From Streptomyces sp. DvalAA-43 (GTDB lineage: Bacteria; Actinomycetota; Actinomycetes; Streptomycetales; Streptomycetaceae), in assembly GCF_900091725.1 (NCBI RefSeq), contig NZ_FMBW01000012.1:150099-214098 (forward strand): 64,000 nt of DNA, given 5' to 3'. The notes below the pieces were generated by a model. It made no database searches and was not told where the DNA came from. It was given only the letters and a program-made list of their open reading frames with translations. The translations under genes were made by a program, and so were the position numbers. Below, in pieces: positions 31,989-40,160 of this stretch. Each line of letters begins with the position of its first letter. Positions within the stretch are counted from its first letter, which is position 1.

Positions 31989-32491
31989 CCACCGCTACAT
32001 CCCAGGGACAGGTCGCGCGAGCGTGCACGGCACTGGCATCCGCCGACTTGATCCGCCTGATCACGGAGATCGACGACAACGGCCCCGTTCCGCCCCGCGG
32101 GCTGGCGCGCATCTTTCCGGATCTCACAAGGCGCCGGATCCGGCACACCATCGAGCAGGTTCAAACCCTCGGTCTGGTTAGCATCCGGTCCGGAGCCGGG
32201 CTCGGGCTCACCGACGCCGGCCTGCAGTTGGCCGACCTCTACGACTCCACCGCCCGATGGGCCCGGACCCACAACCACCCCAGTTCCACCTGTACCTTCA
32301 TCACCCGTGTCCGGGCCACACTTCAGCTCCTCACCCCCGTTCAGCGCCCGGTCGCTGCACCACCAGCAGGCCCTGTGGAGGCTGTTGAGGATCTCGCCCG
32401 ACTGCGTGAGGCCCTGGACCGCTGGATCGACTCCCACTGGAGCGACGACGAACCGGCCGATGCCCTCCAGGACCTCCCGGAAGCGGCGTGA
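31985..32491 (+). CDS. Winged-helix protein, companion of the HxlR-type regulator
   Basis: A 168-residue protein, GTG at 31985 overlapping the previous stop (GTGA). A single winged helix: LASADLIRLITEIDDNGPVP, RGLARIFPDLTRRRIRHTIE, QVQTLGLVSIRSGAGLGLTD, then a helical tail with LREALDRWIDSHWSDDE. The LGLVSIR-GAGLGLTDAG wing is typical of DNA-binding regulators. It probably acts together with the preceding regulator. Function inferred from the fold only. Confidence 0.72.
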   Translation: MTTATSQGQVARACTALASADLIRLITEIDDNGPVPPRGLARIFPDLTRRRIRHTIEQVQTLGLVSIRSGAGLGLTDAGLQLADLYDSTARWARTHNHPSSTCTFITRVRATLQLLTPVQRPVAAPPAGPVEAVEDLARLREALDRWIDSHWSDDEPADALQDLPEAA

Positions 32492-32540
32492 TCCCGCCAC
32501 GCAGAGCGGTGAGCGCCCTTGGCACGAAGACCGCTGCGAT

Positions 32541-32996
32541 GTGCTTGCCGCCCAGGGCATCACCCTGACCACCCACCCGTCCGGCAGCGCCCTGGACACT
32601 CTCGTCCAGCTCATCCAGGAAACAGCCGCGTCCGCGGACGAGGTACAGCACCAACTCCTCGACCAGGCGGAAACAGCCAGCCGAACTCTGGACCGGATCA
32701 CCAGCGGGCGGGACACCGTCCACCACGCGACCACCGACGGGCTTCTGCAAATCACCGGCGTGTCCATCGACATGCTCATCGCCCGCCGAGGCGAAGGCAT
32801 CCGCCTGCTGCGCATGCTCACCAACTCTTACGCAGACCAGCGGGCTTCGCTGGAACGGGACTCACCTCAGCAGATGCCAGCCCCGGCACAAGCCCCGCCC
32901 CGCGCACATCGCCGCCCCCCGCGCATAGCCCCTTCCTCCCGCCGGCCCAGGCTCCCTCTTCCAGCGGGCCGGCTTTCTCGAAGAAAGCATCGATGA
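32541..32996 (+). CDS. Helical protein before the MFS gene, start uncertain
   Basis: A protein of about 151 residues in the frame ending at 32996. It includes ALDTLVQLIQETAASADEVQ, HQLLDQAETASRTLDRITSG and IARRGEGIRLLRMLTNSYAD, then a basic proline-rich tail. GTG at 32541 is the best start but its ribosome site is weak; the open frame reaches back to 32307 without a better candidate. Its stop overlaps the ATG of the MFS gene (ATGA), which supports the 3' end. Function unknown. Confidence 0.6.
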   Translation: MLAAQGITLTTHPSGSALDTLVQLIQETAASADEVQHQLLDQAETASRTLDRITSGRDTVHHATTDGLLQITGVSIDMLIARRGEGIRLLRMLTNSYADQRASLERDSPQQMPAPAQAPPRAHRRPPRIAPSSRRPRLPLPAGRLSRRKHR

Positions 32997-34240
32997 CCGA
33001 CCTGATCACTGGCGGCCCCCGGCACGCCCGCCACACCACAGCACTGCTGCGCGGTATCTACCTGCCACGCAGCATGGACGCCGGCGGCTCCGCCATGACC
33101 ACGTACGGCATCCCGCTCCTGGTGCTCGCCGCCACCAACTCCGCAGCGCTGACCGGCCTCGCGTTCGCACTGGAGTGGATCCCGCGACTGGCCGCGTTCG
33201 CAGTCGCAGGCGCCATGGTCGACCGCTACGGGGCCACCCGGGTGTTCCGTCTCGCCTCGGCAGCGCGGGCCACCGTGGTCCTGGCCGCAGCCCTCGCCCT
33301 GGCCCAGCTCAGCGGCGGCGGACCCAGCACCACGATCACCGTCATGCTGCTCGCCGCCGGTACGGGCGTGCTCACGGAGTTCTCCTACATCGCCGCCGAG
33401 ACAGCGGGCGGCACGGCCAGCCGGGATGCCGGCGACCGCGCGCACCGCGTGCAGTCCGTCCTGCTCGGCATCGACCAGGTCGCCACTCTGGCCGGCCCCG
33501 CTCTCGCCGGACTGCTGCTGCAGTGGGCCGGAGCAACCGCGATGCTCATCGTGATCGCCGCCTTCTCACTGCTCGCCTCCGCTCTCACCACTCGCCGACA
33601 CGACAAGGGACACACTGCCGCTCCCGAGCCCGTCCTCCGGGGGCTGCGCACCGGCTGGTCGACCTTGCGGTCGCTTCCTGCCCTCGGCTGGCTGGTGACG
33701 GGGCTGGCCGTGTCGAATCTGGCCACCGGCCTGCTGCAGGCCGCGGCCCCGGTGATCGTGGTGCAGCAAATGGGACGCTCCACCGCCGACGTGGGCCTGA
33801 TCTGGTCGGCCGCCGCCGTTGCCTCGCTCGGGGCGGTCGCCATGTGCCGTTGGGCCATCGAACGCTTCGGCCTGTGGCCCGTCGGAGCTCTCTGCGCCAC
33901 GATCGCCGCCTCGGCATGCCTGGCCGTCTCACTCACCCACACGTACCACGCCTACCTCGTGCTGATCGCCGTCCTCATGGCTGCCGAGGGCGGCATGACG
34001 GTGGTCCTGCGCACCCTGCGATCCCACCTGGTCCCCGCCCCGGTGTTCGGTAGCACCCTCGCACTGACCGTCCTCCTCCTGCTGGCCCCCTTCCCCGTCG
34101 CCGGCGTCCTGGTCGCCGCCGCGCCACCCGCCTTGCTCGGCCACACGATCACTGCCTGCGCCGTTCTGCAGGCCCTCGGTCTGGGCCTCACCTTCACCCG
34201 CCTGCGCACCCTCCCCGCCCTGCACACCCGTTCCGCCTGA
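32993..34240 (+). CDS. MFS exporter
   Basis: A 415-residue protein with about 12 hydrophobic spans, for example LLVLAATNSAALTGLAFALE, LLAAGTGVLTEFSYIAAETA, MLIVIAAFSLLASALTTRRH and VLIAVLMAAEGGMTVVLRTL. The N-terminus contains DRYGATRVFRLAS, the usual cytoplasmic 2-3 loop of major facilitator transporters. ATG at 32993 overlaps the preceding stop. It sits three genes before an ATP-grasp ligase, so it may export the ligase product. Its resemblance to MFS is by topology and the loop motif only. Confidence 0.85.
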   Translation: MTDLITGGPRHARHTTALLRGIYLPRSMDAGGSAMTTYGIPLLVLAATNSAALTGLAFALEWIPRLAAFAVAGAMVDRYGATRVFRLASAARATVVLAAALALAQLSGGGPSTTITVMLLAAGTGVLTEFSYIAAETAGGTASRDAGDRAHRVQSVLLGIDQVATLAGPALAGLLLQWAGATAMLIVIAAFSLLASALTTRRHDKGHTAAPEPVLRGLRTGWSTLRSLPALGWLVTGLAVSNLATGLLQAAAPVIVVQQMGRSTADVGLIWSAAAVASLGAVAMCRWAIERFGLWPVGALCATIAASACLAVSLTHTYHAYLVLIAVLMAAEGGMTVVLRTLRSHLVPAPVFGSTLALTVLLLLAPFPVAGVLVAAAPPALLGHTITACAVLQALGLGLTFTRLRTLPALHTRSA

Positions 34241-34282
34241 CCTCCCCACGCGATTTCGGCCGCCTGCCTCCCGGAGATCGAC

Positions 34283-34624
34283 TTGACCCCCACGACCCGC
34301 CCCGCACCGCCCCAGACCGCCCGGCCCGCGTCCCGGCCGTCAGCCCGCGCAGGGGCCCGACCTACGATCACCGACCGGTTCCACGCATTCGACTCTGCCC
34401 ACCCCTACGTCTACCGCGCCCTGGAGCAGCTGACCGCGGAACGGCTGGCAGCCGGGGACACCCGCCTCGGTCTCAAGCAGCTGTTCGAGACTCTGCGCTG
34501 GCGGCTGCCGAAGGACATGCGCGGCCTGGACAACAACTACACGGCGCTGTATGCCCGCAAGCTGCTCGCCGACCACCCCCAGTGGGCCCCTGCGTTCGAG
34601 CTTCGCCGACGCCGCGCCGCCTGA
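34283..34624 (+). CDS. Small conserved protein between MFS and ATP-grasp genes
   Basis: A 113-residue protein, TTG at 34283 behind GGAGATCGAC. The N-terminal 30 residues are disordered. The core has ITDRFHAFDSAHPYVYRALE, AAGDTRLGLKQLFETLRWRL and GLDNNYTALYARKLLADHPQ. I recall similar proteins on actinobacterial phages and plasmids, of unknown function. No catalytic residues evident. Basic and small enough to bind nucleic acid, which is a guess. Confidence 0.7.
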   Translation: MTPTTRPAPPQTARPASRPSARAGARPTITDRFHAFDSAHPYVYRALEQLTAERLAAGDTRLGLKQLFETLRWRLPKDMRGLDNNYTALYARKLLADHPQWAPAFELRRRRAA

Positions 34625-34677
34625 AGCCGGCATGCACCGCTACTGAACCTCTCGTATCCATATTTCCTGGAGTTCTT

Positions 34678-35937
34678 TTGCCTTCTCGCACTGTTCTTGT
34701 CGTTTCCCCGGGGGACGAGGTCTACCGCCGGTACTGCCTGGAGCAGGTGGCCGCAGCATGCAAGGTGGTGATCGTCACCGATTCCCAGCCCACCTGGCAG
34801 ACCCCGCTCATCGCCGACTGGGAAGTCACCGACCTCACCGCCCCGGACGCGGTTGTCGCCGCCGGCCGTGAACTCGCCGCCCGTCACGATGTGTCCGGCG
34901 TGCTCACGTGGGACGAGTACCAGCTCGTGCCGACGGCTCGGCTCGCCGAGCACCTCGGTCTACCCGGCTCCGGCCCGGAGGCGATGCGAGCGTGCCGCGA
35001 CAAGGGGCGCACCCGTACCGTACTGGCCGAGCACCGGGTCGGATCCGCCACCTCGATTCGCACCAGGTCGCTACTGGAGGCCCTCCTCGCGGCGGAATCG
35101 ATCGGCTACCCGGTCGTCCTCAAGCCCGCCTCCAACGCGGCCAGTCTCGGTGTCATCCGCGTCGACAACGGCGAGAACCTGGCAGCCGGATACGCCTTCG
35201 CCACCGCCAGCGCCGGGGGAGTCGGCAGCGAGTCCGACGACGTGCTCGTCGAGGAATACCTCGACGGTCCCGAGGTATCGGTGGAGTGTGTCACCCACCG
35301 CGGCGTCACCGCAGCTGTCGCCGTCACCCGCAAGACGGTCGGCTTCGCCCCGTACTTCGAAGAGATCGCACACTCGGTCGACGCCTACGACCCGCTGCTC
35401 GCCGAAGTGGCGCCCGTCGCCACTGCCGCCGTAGCCGCACTCGGTATCACCACCGGCATCCAGCACGTAGAACTGCGCCTGACCGACCGCGGCCCGCGCA
35501 TCATCGAGGTCAACGCCCGGATCGGAGGCGACCTCATCGGCCGCCTCGTCTCGCTCGCCACCGGCCTCGACCTCGCTCGCATCGCAGCAGACCTGGCCTG
35601 CGGCACCGCCCCCAACCTCGCTCCCACCCGGCACCAGGCCGCCGCCATCCGCATCCTGTACCCGGATGCCACAGGCACCCTCACTCACCGCTCGATCGAC
35701 GCCCGGTTCGCCCACACCGTCGACTGGCTCGAAGAAGTCCGATGGCTCCGCGAACCCGGCGACCGGGCCGTCCTCCCGCCCGACGGCGACCTCGACACCG
35801 CCCGCATCGGCCACATCCTCGTCACCGCCCCCACGGCAGAAGACGCACAGGAGCGCCTGCGCCTGGCCACCGGCCATGTGACGGTCACTGTCGACACGCG
35901 CATGGCCTCTGGGGCTGACGGCGCCCCGAATGTGTGA
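34678..35937 (+). CDS. ATP-grasp ligase
   Basis: A 419-residue enzyme. The ATP-grasp domain includes EHLGLPGSGPEAMRACRDKG, VVLKPASNAASLGVIRVD (the phosphate loop), DVLVEEYLDGPEVSVECVTH and the metal/phosphate motif RIIEVNARIGGDLIGRLVSL. An N-terminal PreATP-grasp region begins RTVLVVSPGDEVYRRYCLEQ. The family joins a carboxylate to an amine or thiol using ATP; carboxylate/amino-acid or dipeptide ligase is the likely chemistry. TTG at 34678 with GGAGTTCTT upstream. Together with the MFS gene it forms a possible small-molecule module on the element. Confidence 0.87.
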   Translation: MPSRTVLVVSPGDEVYRRYCLEQVAAACKVVIVTDSQPTWQTPLIADWEVTDLTAPDAVVAAGRELAARHDVSGVLTWDEYQLVPTARLAEHLGLPGSGPEAMRACRDKGRTRTVLAEHRVGSATSIRTRSLLEALLAAESIGYPVVLKPASNAASLGVIRVDNGENLAAGYAFATASAGGVGSESDDVLVEEYLDGPEVSVECVTHRGVTAAVAVTRKTVGFAPYFEEIAHSVDAYDPLLAEVAPVATAAVAALGITTGIQHVELRLTDRGPRIIEVNARIGGDLIGRLVSLATGLDLARIAADLACGTAPNLAPTRHQAAAIRILYPDATGTLTHRSIDARFAHTVDWLEEVRWLREPGDRAVLPPDGDLDTARIGHILVTAPTAEDAQERLRLATGHVTVTVDTRMASGADGAPNV

Positions 35938-36165
35938 CGTCCTGTCCAGTCGGCCCGTCCGCGCAAGAAAGTGATGCATCATCCGCAAGGACGCGATCCG
36001 GCACTGCACACCCACCCACCGCAGGGTTGACCCGCGGTCACCCTCTTCCGGCCCGGTGCCGAGCGTGAAACCGCCGCAGCACGGCCCCAACCGTCCCCGC
36101 TGAACAGGAACCGCCCTGGCACCGACACACCAACTTCCTTACCCCACATTCGATTCAGGATCCCC

Positions 36166-37854
36166 ATGCGTCTTTGTACTCGCTCGGTCGCTGTCCTCGT
36201 AGCTGCCGGCATATCCGGAACCTTGGCCTGGTCGCCGGCCCAGGCCGCCCCCTCGCCTTCCACTGTCCTGGGCCCCGGCTACACGATCCCCGACTCCGAG
36301 GGAAACGCCGGCACCTCCCACATCGGCGCCTACGGTCCTCCCGGCCCCAGCGTGTGGGGCCCCAATGAGACCTACTGTGGTGACCCGGAGCGGAAGGGGC
36401 CCGCCGATGCGGGCCGCTACAGTGCACCGGCCTCCGTCACGTCCTGGACCTCGTCGATGACCGGCAAGCCCGTACCTGCGGCGAACCTCGCGTACGCCTC
36501 GTACGTGATCGGCCGGTACGGGCAGACGCGGAACAACGCGCAGGCCGCCGCGGTGGATGCCGCCGTCTACGAATGGCTGGCTGGCGGTGCGTACGGCATC
36601 AACGGCCCCCGCGGCCGGGAACGCCTGGCCTACCCGGTGGTCTCACCCACCGCTCGCACCCTCGCGCTGCGCTACATCGACGAGGCACAGCACCTCGCGG
36701 GCCCGTACGCGTTGCACATCACTCCGTCGGTGACCCAGACGCACGCGGGGCAGAAGGTCTCTGTCTCGGTGAAGCTCACCTCCACCCTCACCGGCGAGGC
36801 CATTCCCGGCGTCGAGGTTTCCCTGGCCGAGTCCGGCTCCGGTACGGCAGAGGGCACAGTCACCACAGACAGGAACGGCTCCGGCAGCTGGTCGTTCACG
36901 CCCCGAGGCGCCGGGAAGGCCAAGGTCATGGCCACGGCAACCGGCCTGGCCGGGGCGCAGCTTAAGGTCCTCAGCCCCCAGAACCCGGCCGCGCAGCGCA
37001 TGCTGCTGGCCGGCGACACGACCACCGCCCAGGACGGGGCCACCGTGGACGTGGAAGCCGCTCCGGGCGGGGTGGAGATCCACAAGAAGGATCCCGAGGG
37101 CAGCATCCTGACCGGCGCCAGGTTCCAGCTCCTCGACAGGACCGACAAGATCGTCGCTCAAGGGGAGACTGGTGCCAGGGGAGTGCTCGTCTTCGAAGGT
37201 ATCGCCCCGGGCACCTACCGGCTGCGCGAGACCTCCACCGGCGACACCGTCCACGAGCTGGTGCCGGACCGGGACATCACCATCGCCGAGGGACGCACCG
37301 CCCACGCCAACCCCGTCACGGTCATCGACCCGTTCAAGACGGCCGAGCTGCTGGTCCGCAAGACGGACAAGGACAGCGGCAAGCCCCTGGCCGGAGCGGA
37401 AATCAACATCAGGGCCGACACCGTCGACCCGTCCGGCAAGCACCGCCCGGGCAAGCAGGTGCTCTCCCTGACGACAGGAAAGGACGGCACCGCTACGGCC
37501 AAGCTGGACGTCGCGCTCAAGGCAGGCACCCGCTACTGGGCCACCGAGGTCAAGGCTCCGGCCGGCTATCAACGCGACGCCGACGCGCTCACGTTCACCG
37601 CGAAGCCTGGTACCACCGTCACCGTGACGCTGGCCGACACCGCGACCCCGCCGACCACGCACCCGACGACTCCGCCCACCACTCCGCCGTTCTCGCCTCC
37701 CGCCGACACGCCACCTTCCGGCAGCCTCGCCCACACCGGCTCCGAGGCCACGGCGTGGTTGCTTAGCTCTGCCGGCTTGCTTCTCATTGCGGGAGGGGCC
37801 ACCTACTGGGTTGCGCGTCGTCGGCGCCTGGGCTCGGAACCCGCGTCCGGCTGA
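36166..37854 (+). CDS. LAHTG-anchored surface protein with Cna_B-type repeats
   Basis: A 562-residue wall protein. A signal peptide (MRLCTRSVAVLVAAGISGTL, cleavage near AQAA) is followed by a thioester-like N-terminal domain with a Cys in NETYCGDPERKGP. Beta-sandwich domains follow, of which two resemble SpaA/Cna_B: VEIHKKDPEGSILTGARFQL with FEGIAPGTYRLRETSTGD, and LLVRKTDKDSGKPLAGAEIN with AGTRYWATEVKAPAGYQRD. Their Lys and later Asn/Asp could form isopeptide links. A Thr/Pro linker leads to LAHTG at 521-525, a membrane span and an RRRR tail. LAXTG is the substrate of Streptomyces sortase E; no sortase is in the window. An adhesin role is likely. Confidence 0.9.
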   Translation: MRLCTRSVAVLVAAGISGTLAWSPAQAAPSPSTVLGPGYTIPDSEGNAGTSHIGAYGPPGPSVWGPNETYCGDPERKGPADAGRYSAPASVTSWTSSMTGKPVPAANLAYASYVIGRYGQTRNNAQAAAVDAAVYEWLAGGAYGINGPRGRERLAYPVVSPTARTLALRYIDEAQHLAGPYALHITPSVTQTHAGQKVSVSVKLTSTLTGEAIPGVEVSLAESGSGTAEGTVTTDRNGSGSWSFTPRGAGKAKVMATATGLAGAQLKVLSPQNPAAQRMLLAGDTTTAQDGATVDVEAAPGGVEIHKKDPEGSILTGARFQLLDRTDKIVAQGETGARGVLVFEGIAPGTYRLRETSTGDTVHELVPDRDITIAEGRTAHANPVTVIDPFKTAELLVRKTDKDSGKPLAGAEINIRADTVDPSGKHRPGKQVLSLTTGKDGTATAKLDVALKAGTRYWATEVKAPAGYQRDADALTFTAKPGTTVTVTLADTATPPTTHPTTPPTTPPFSPPADTPPSGSLAHTGSEATAWLLSSAGLLLIAGGATYWVARRRRLGSEPASG

Positions 37855-37912
37855 CGCGCCTGCGCAGCCACTTCGCCCCGCCGCTTCGCGCAGACATCCA
37901 CAGGAACCTCTC

Positions 37913-38779
37913 ATCGAATCTGACCTCTTCACAGACATTGACGGCGACATCTATGTCTCCCCTCGCTACCTCGCCAGCACCACCGGAACCGGCGACCCCG
38001 CCCTCACCCCGCTTCTCGACCTCGGCTGGGACCTCCAGCACGACGACCTCGGCAATGTGTACGTGACAGCCCCCGACCGGCGCGTGCGTCTGGGCTATCT
38101 GCCCGAAGGCGAGGACGACGGGCTCTGGCGCCTCAACGCCTACAAGGACCCGTTCGGCCCGCCGACGTGGGGTGTTTGTTTCAACGATCGCGTGCCCACG
38201 GAGTTCGTGGCCGCCTTCACCACCGTCCTCGCCACGGCGTACGAGCAGGGGCCGGGCGCCTACCTCGCCCGGCCGGACGCCAGAAGCGACGAGCACGAGC
38301 CCTTCCGCGCCATCGTCCCGCTCCTGAAGCAGGGCTGGCAGATCGACCGCCCGCGCCCGGGCGTCTTCACGGTGCAGGCCCCGGACGGGCTCGCCGGCAT
38401 GGAGATCACCACCGGGGACCTCGATCCGGAATCCGAGCTGACCACGCGCGACGCCCGCTGGCAGCTGTGGGCCGGCAAGTCCATCGACCGGCCCGCCTGG
38501 TACGCGACGGCCAGCACCGACACCCCCGTCGCCCTGCTCACAGCCGTCACTCAATGCGTCTCCGACCCGGCACCACTGCCTCGGTGGCGCCAGGACACCC
38601 TCAGCTACTTCAAGGACATGGCTCGGCTCACCCCCATCCTCCCGTCCCAACCGTCGGCTCCCACCCCGCTCGACGTGCAACGGGCCGCCACATCCCGCCG
38701 CCCGACCGCGCTCCCCGCTTCCAGCGTCCCGCGCTGGAGCACTACCAGCCGCCCTGCCCTGCCCGGCCCCCGCCGATAG
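37913..38779 (+). CDS. DUF317 domain protein, probable ATC start
   Basis: A 288-residue protein with two DUF317 segments: IYVSPRYLASTTGTGDPALT, VTAPDRRVRLGYLPEGEDDG and YKDPFGPPTWGVCFNDRVPT in the first, and GWQIDRPRPGVFTVQAPDGL, WQLWAGKSIDRPAWYATAST in the second. The frame upstream of 37913 holds no ATG, GTG or TTG after the previous stop and overlaps the surface-protein gene. AGGA lies seven bases before ATC at 37913. ATC is therefore proposed as start. Function unknown; it is one of five DUF317-type genes here. Confidence 0.78.
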   Translation: MESDLFTDIDGDIYVSPRYLASTTGTGDPALTPLLDLGWDLQHDDLGNVYVTAPDRRVRLGYLPEGEDDGLWRLNAYKDPFGPPTWGVCFNDRVPTEFVAAFTTVLATAYEQGPGAYLARPDARSDEHEPFRAIVPLLKQGWQIDRPRPGVFTVQAPDGLAGMEITTGDLDPESELTTRDARWQLWAGKSIDRPAWYATASTDTPVALLTAVTQCVSDPAPLPRWRQDTLSYFKDMARLTPILPSQPSAPTPLDVQRAATSRRPTALPASSVPRWSTTSRPALPGPRR

Positions 38780-38809
38780 CCCCAGCTCGCCCCCGACCGG
38801 AGACCCTTC

Positions 38810-39295
38810 TTGTCCCTGCAAGCCCCCGAGTTCTTTGCCGAGTTGTGCCTCCCCTTCCACGACAGCACCGTCGTGGGCACCACCTACTACGCGTCCCCTG
38901 TCTCGGGCTCACCACTACGACTGCGGATCGACTTCACCGGAACCAAGCACGTAGACACGTATGGCGGTTTGTGCCTGGCGGTCGTCCACGCGGACAAGGG
39001 CGAGATCGACTCGGTAGCACTCAGCTTCCTGGATCACGGCACCTTCCACCGCCGCGACGAAGCCACCAACACCCGCCCGCACACCAAGCAGTACGGCACC
39101 TTCGACAAGTACCACCGCCCCGGCCGGCCTCCATGGGAGGGAGCCGTCACCACCGGGCTGCGCGACGCCATCCAGCGCTACAGCGCCGTCTGGTTCCCCG
39201 GAGCCTGGGCCGCGACCGCGCCGAGCCGTGCTGCGAGCCCCACCGCTCACAAGGCCCCTTTGCCGGCTGCCCCGAGCAGCGGTCGCGCCCGCTGA
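38810..39295 (+). CDS. Conserved hypothetical protein
   Basis: A 161-residue protein starting TTG 38810 with GGAGACCCTTC upstream. It contains FFAELCLPFHDSTVVGTTYY, RLRIDFTGTKHVDTYGGLCL, FLDHGTFHRRDEATNTRPHT and DAIQRYSAVWFPGAWAA. It is flanked by two DUF317 genes in the same direction, which suggests a common function. No catalytic motif or membrane segment. I do not recognise a named family. Confidence 0.72.
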   Translation: MSLQAPEFFAELCLPFHDSTVVGTTYYASPVSGSPLRLRIDFTGTKHVDTYGGLCLAVVHADKGEIDSVALSFLDHGTFHRRDEATNTRPHTKQYGTFDKYHRPGRPPWEGAVTTGLRDAIQRYSAVWFPGAWAATAPSRAASPTAHKAPLPAAPSSGRAR

Positions 39296-39357
39296 GTCTC
39301 CGTCCTTACCTCCGTCTCGCAGGTCTTGCGCGGCCCGTTCAAGCAGGAGCCCCCGCT

Positions 39358-40125
39358 TTGCCCCTCGACCCTTTCAACGACCTCGACCCCGACCAGACCG
39401 TGAACGTTCTCCCCCGCCGCCTTGCCGGCCCCGGCGCGCTGGACCTCCACACGGTGTGGCCCTTCCCTTTCGATGATGGCTGGCACCTCCATCCGGCAGA
39501 CGCAGGGATGGTGTTCGCCAGCAGTCCCTGCGCGCGGCTGTGGACCCGCTTCGCTCCCGAACCCGAAAAGCGGGGCAAAGGGACGTGGACCATCGGCGCG
39601 AGCCGTGTCCCCTTCGGCGAGCTGACCTGGCAGACCGTCTTCGACGCCACTACCCCCGCAGAACTGCTGCGCGACGTCCACGCCGAGCTGCTCGACCTCT
39701 ACGACCAGGGCCGGCTGTTTGACGGTGCGACGGAGCGATACGAGGGGTACGCGCTGCTGCTCGACCGCGGGTGGAGCCACAACGTCAAGACCAGCGACAT
39801 CCAGACCTTCCTTGCCCCGGACTTGCTTGGAGGCGTGCACCAGTACGTCAACAGGGCGGCCGACAGGCCGGAGTGGCGGGTGTGGGGCGGGGACATCTGG
39901 GAGCCGGACTGGAGTGCGGAACTCTCGTCGGGCACGCCCACCGCGCTCGTCGCGGCCTTCACCGCCTCACTGGTCTCTACCGAGCCGGTGCAACGTGCAG
40001 TCAGAGACCTGCCCGTTCATGCTCGACAGCACCTCTATATGGCCACTCCGACAGCCAAGCGGCCCCCCGGCTGCTCACCCGTCGCTTTGCCTTTCTCTGG
40101 GCCCGTCCCAGGCCGGGCCCGATGA
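39358..40125 (+). CDS. DUF317 domain protein
   Basis: A 255-residue protein. The long frame containing it starts far upstream in another gene, so TTG at 39358 with AGGAG eight bases before it was chosen. First segment: VNVLPRRLAGPGALDLHTVW, WHLHPADAGMVFASSPCARL, GTWTIGASRVPFGELTWQTV. Second segment: GYALLLDRGWSHNVKTSDIQ, RPEWRVWGGDIWEPDWSAEL. This is the two-segment DUF317 layout seen in the other copies. Unknown function. Confidence 0.8.
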   Translation: MPLDPFNDLDPDQTVNVLPRRLAGPGALDLHTVWPFPFDDGWHLHPADAGMVFASSPCARLWTRFAPEPEKRGKGTWTIGASRVPFGELTWQTVFDATTPAELLRDVHAELLDLYDQGRLFDGATERYEGYALLLDRGWSHNVKTSDIQTFLAPDLLGGVHQYVNRAADRPEWRVWGGDIWEPDWSAELSSGTPTALVAAFTASLVSTEPVQRAVRDLPVHARQHLYMATPTAKRPPGCSPVALPFSGPVPGRAR

Positions 40126-40160
40126 CCTTCCCTCCACCTGATCAAGGAGTTCCACTTCTC

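Noticed and set aside
32519..32992. N-terminal extension of the MFS frame
   Set aside because: Arg/Pro/His-rich shadow of the overlapping gene; the exporter starts at ATG 32993 where the preceding stop overlaps.
35071..36090. A 339-codon minus-strand frame
   Set aside because: Antisense to the ATP-grasp gene; composition and lack of motifs indicate a shadow.
36643..37950. A 435-codon minus-strand frame
   Set aside because: Antisense to the LAHTG surface protein, which has a complete signal peptide, domains and sorting signal.
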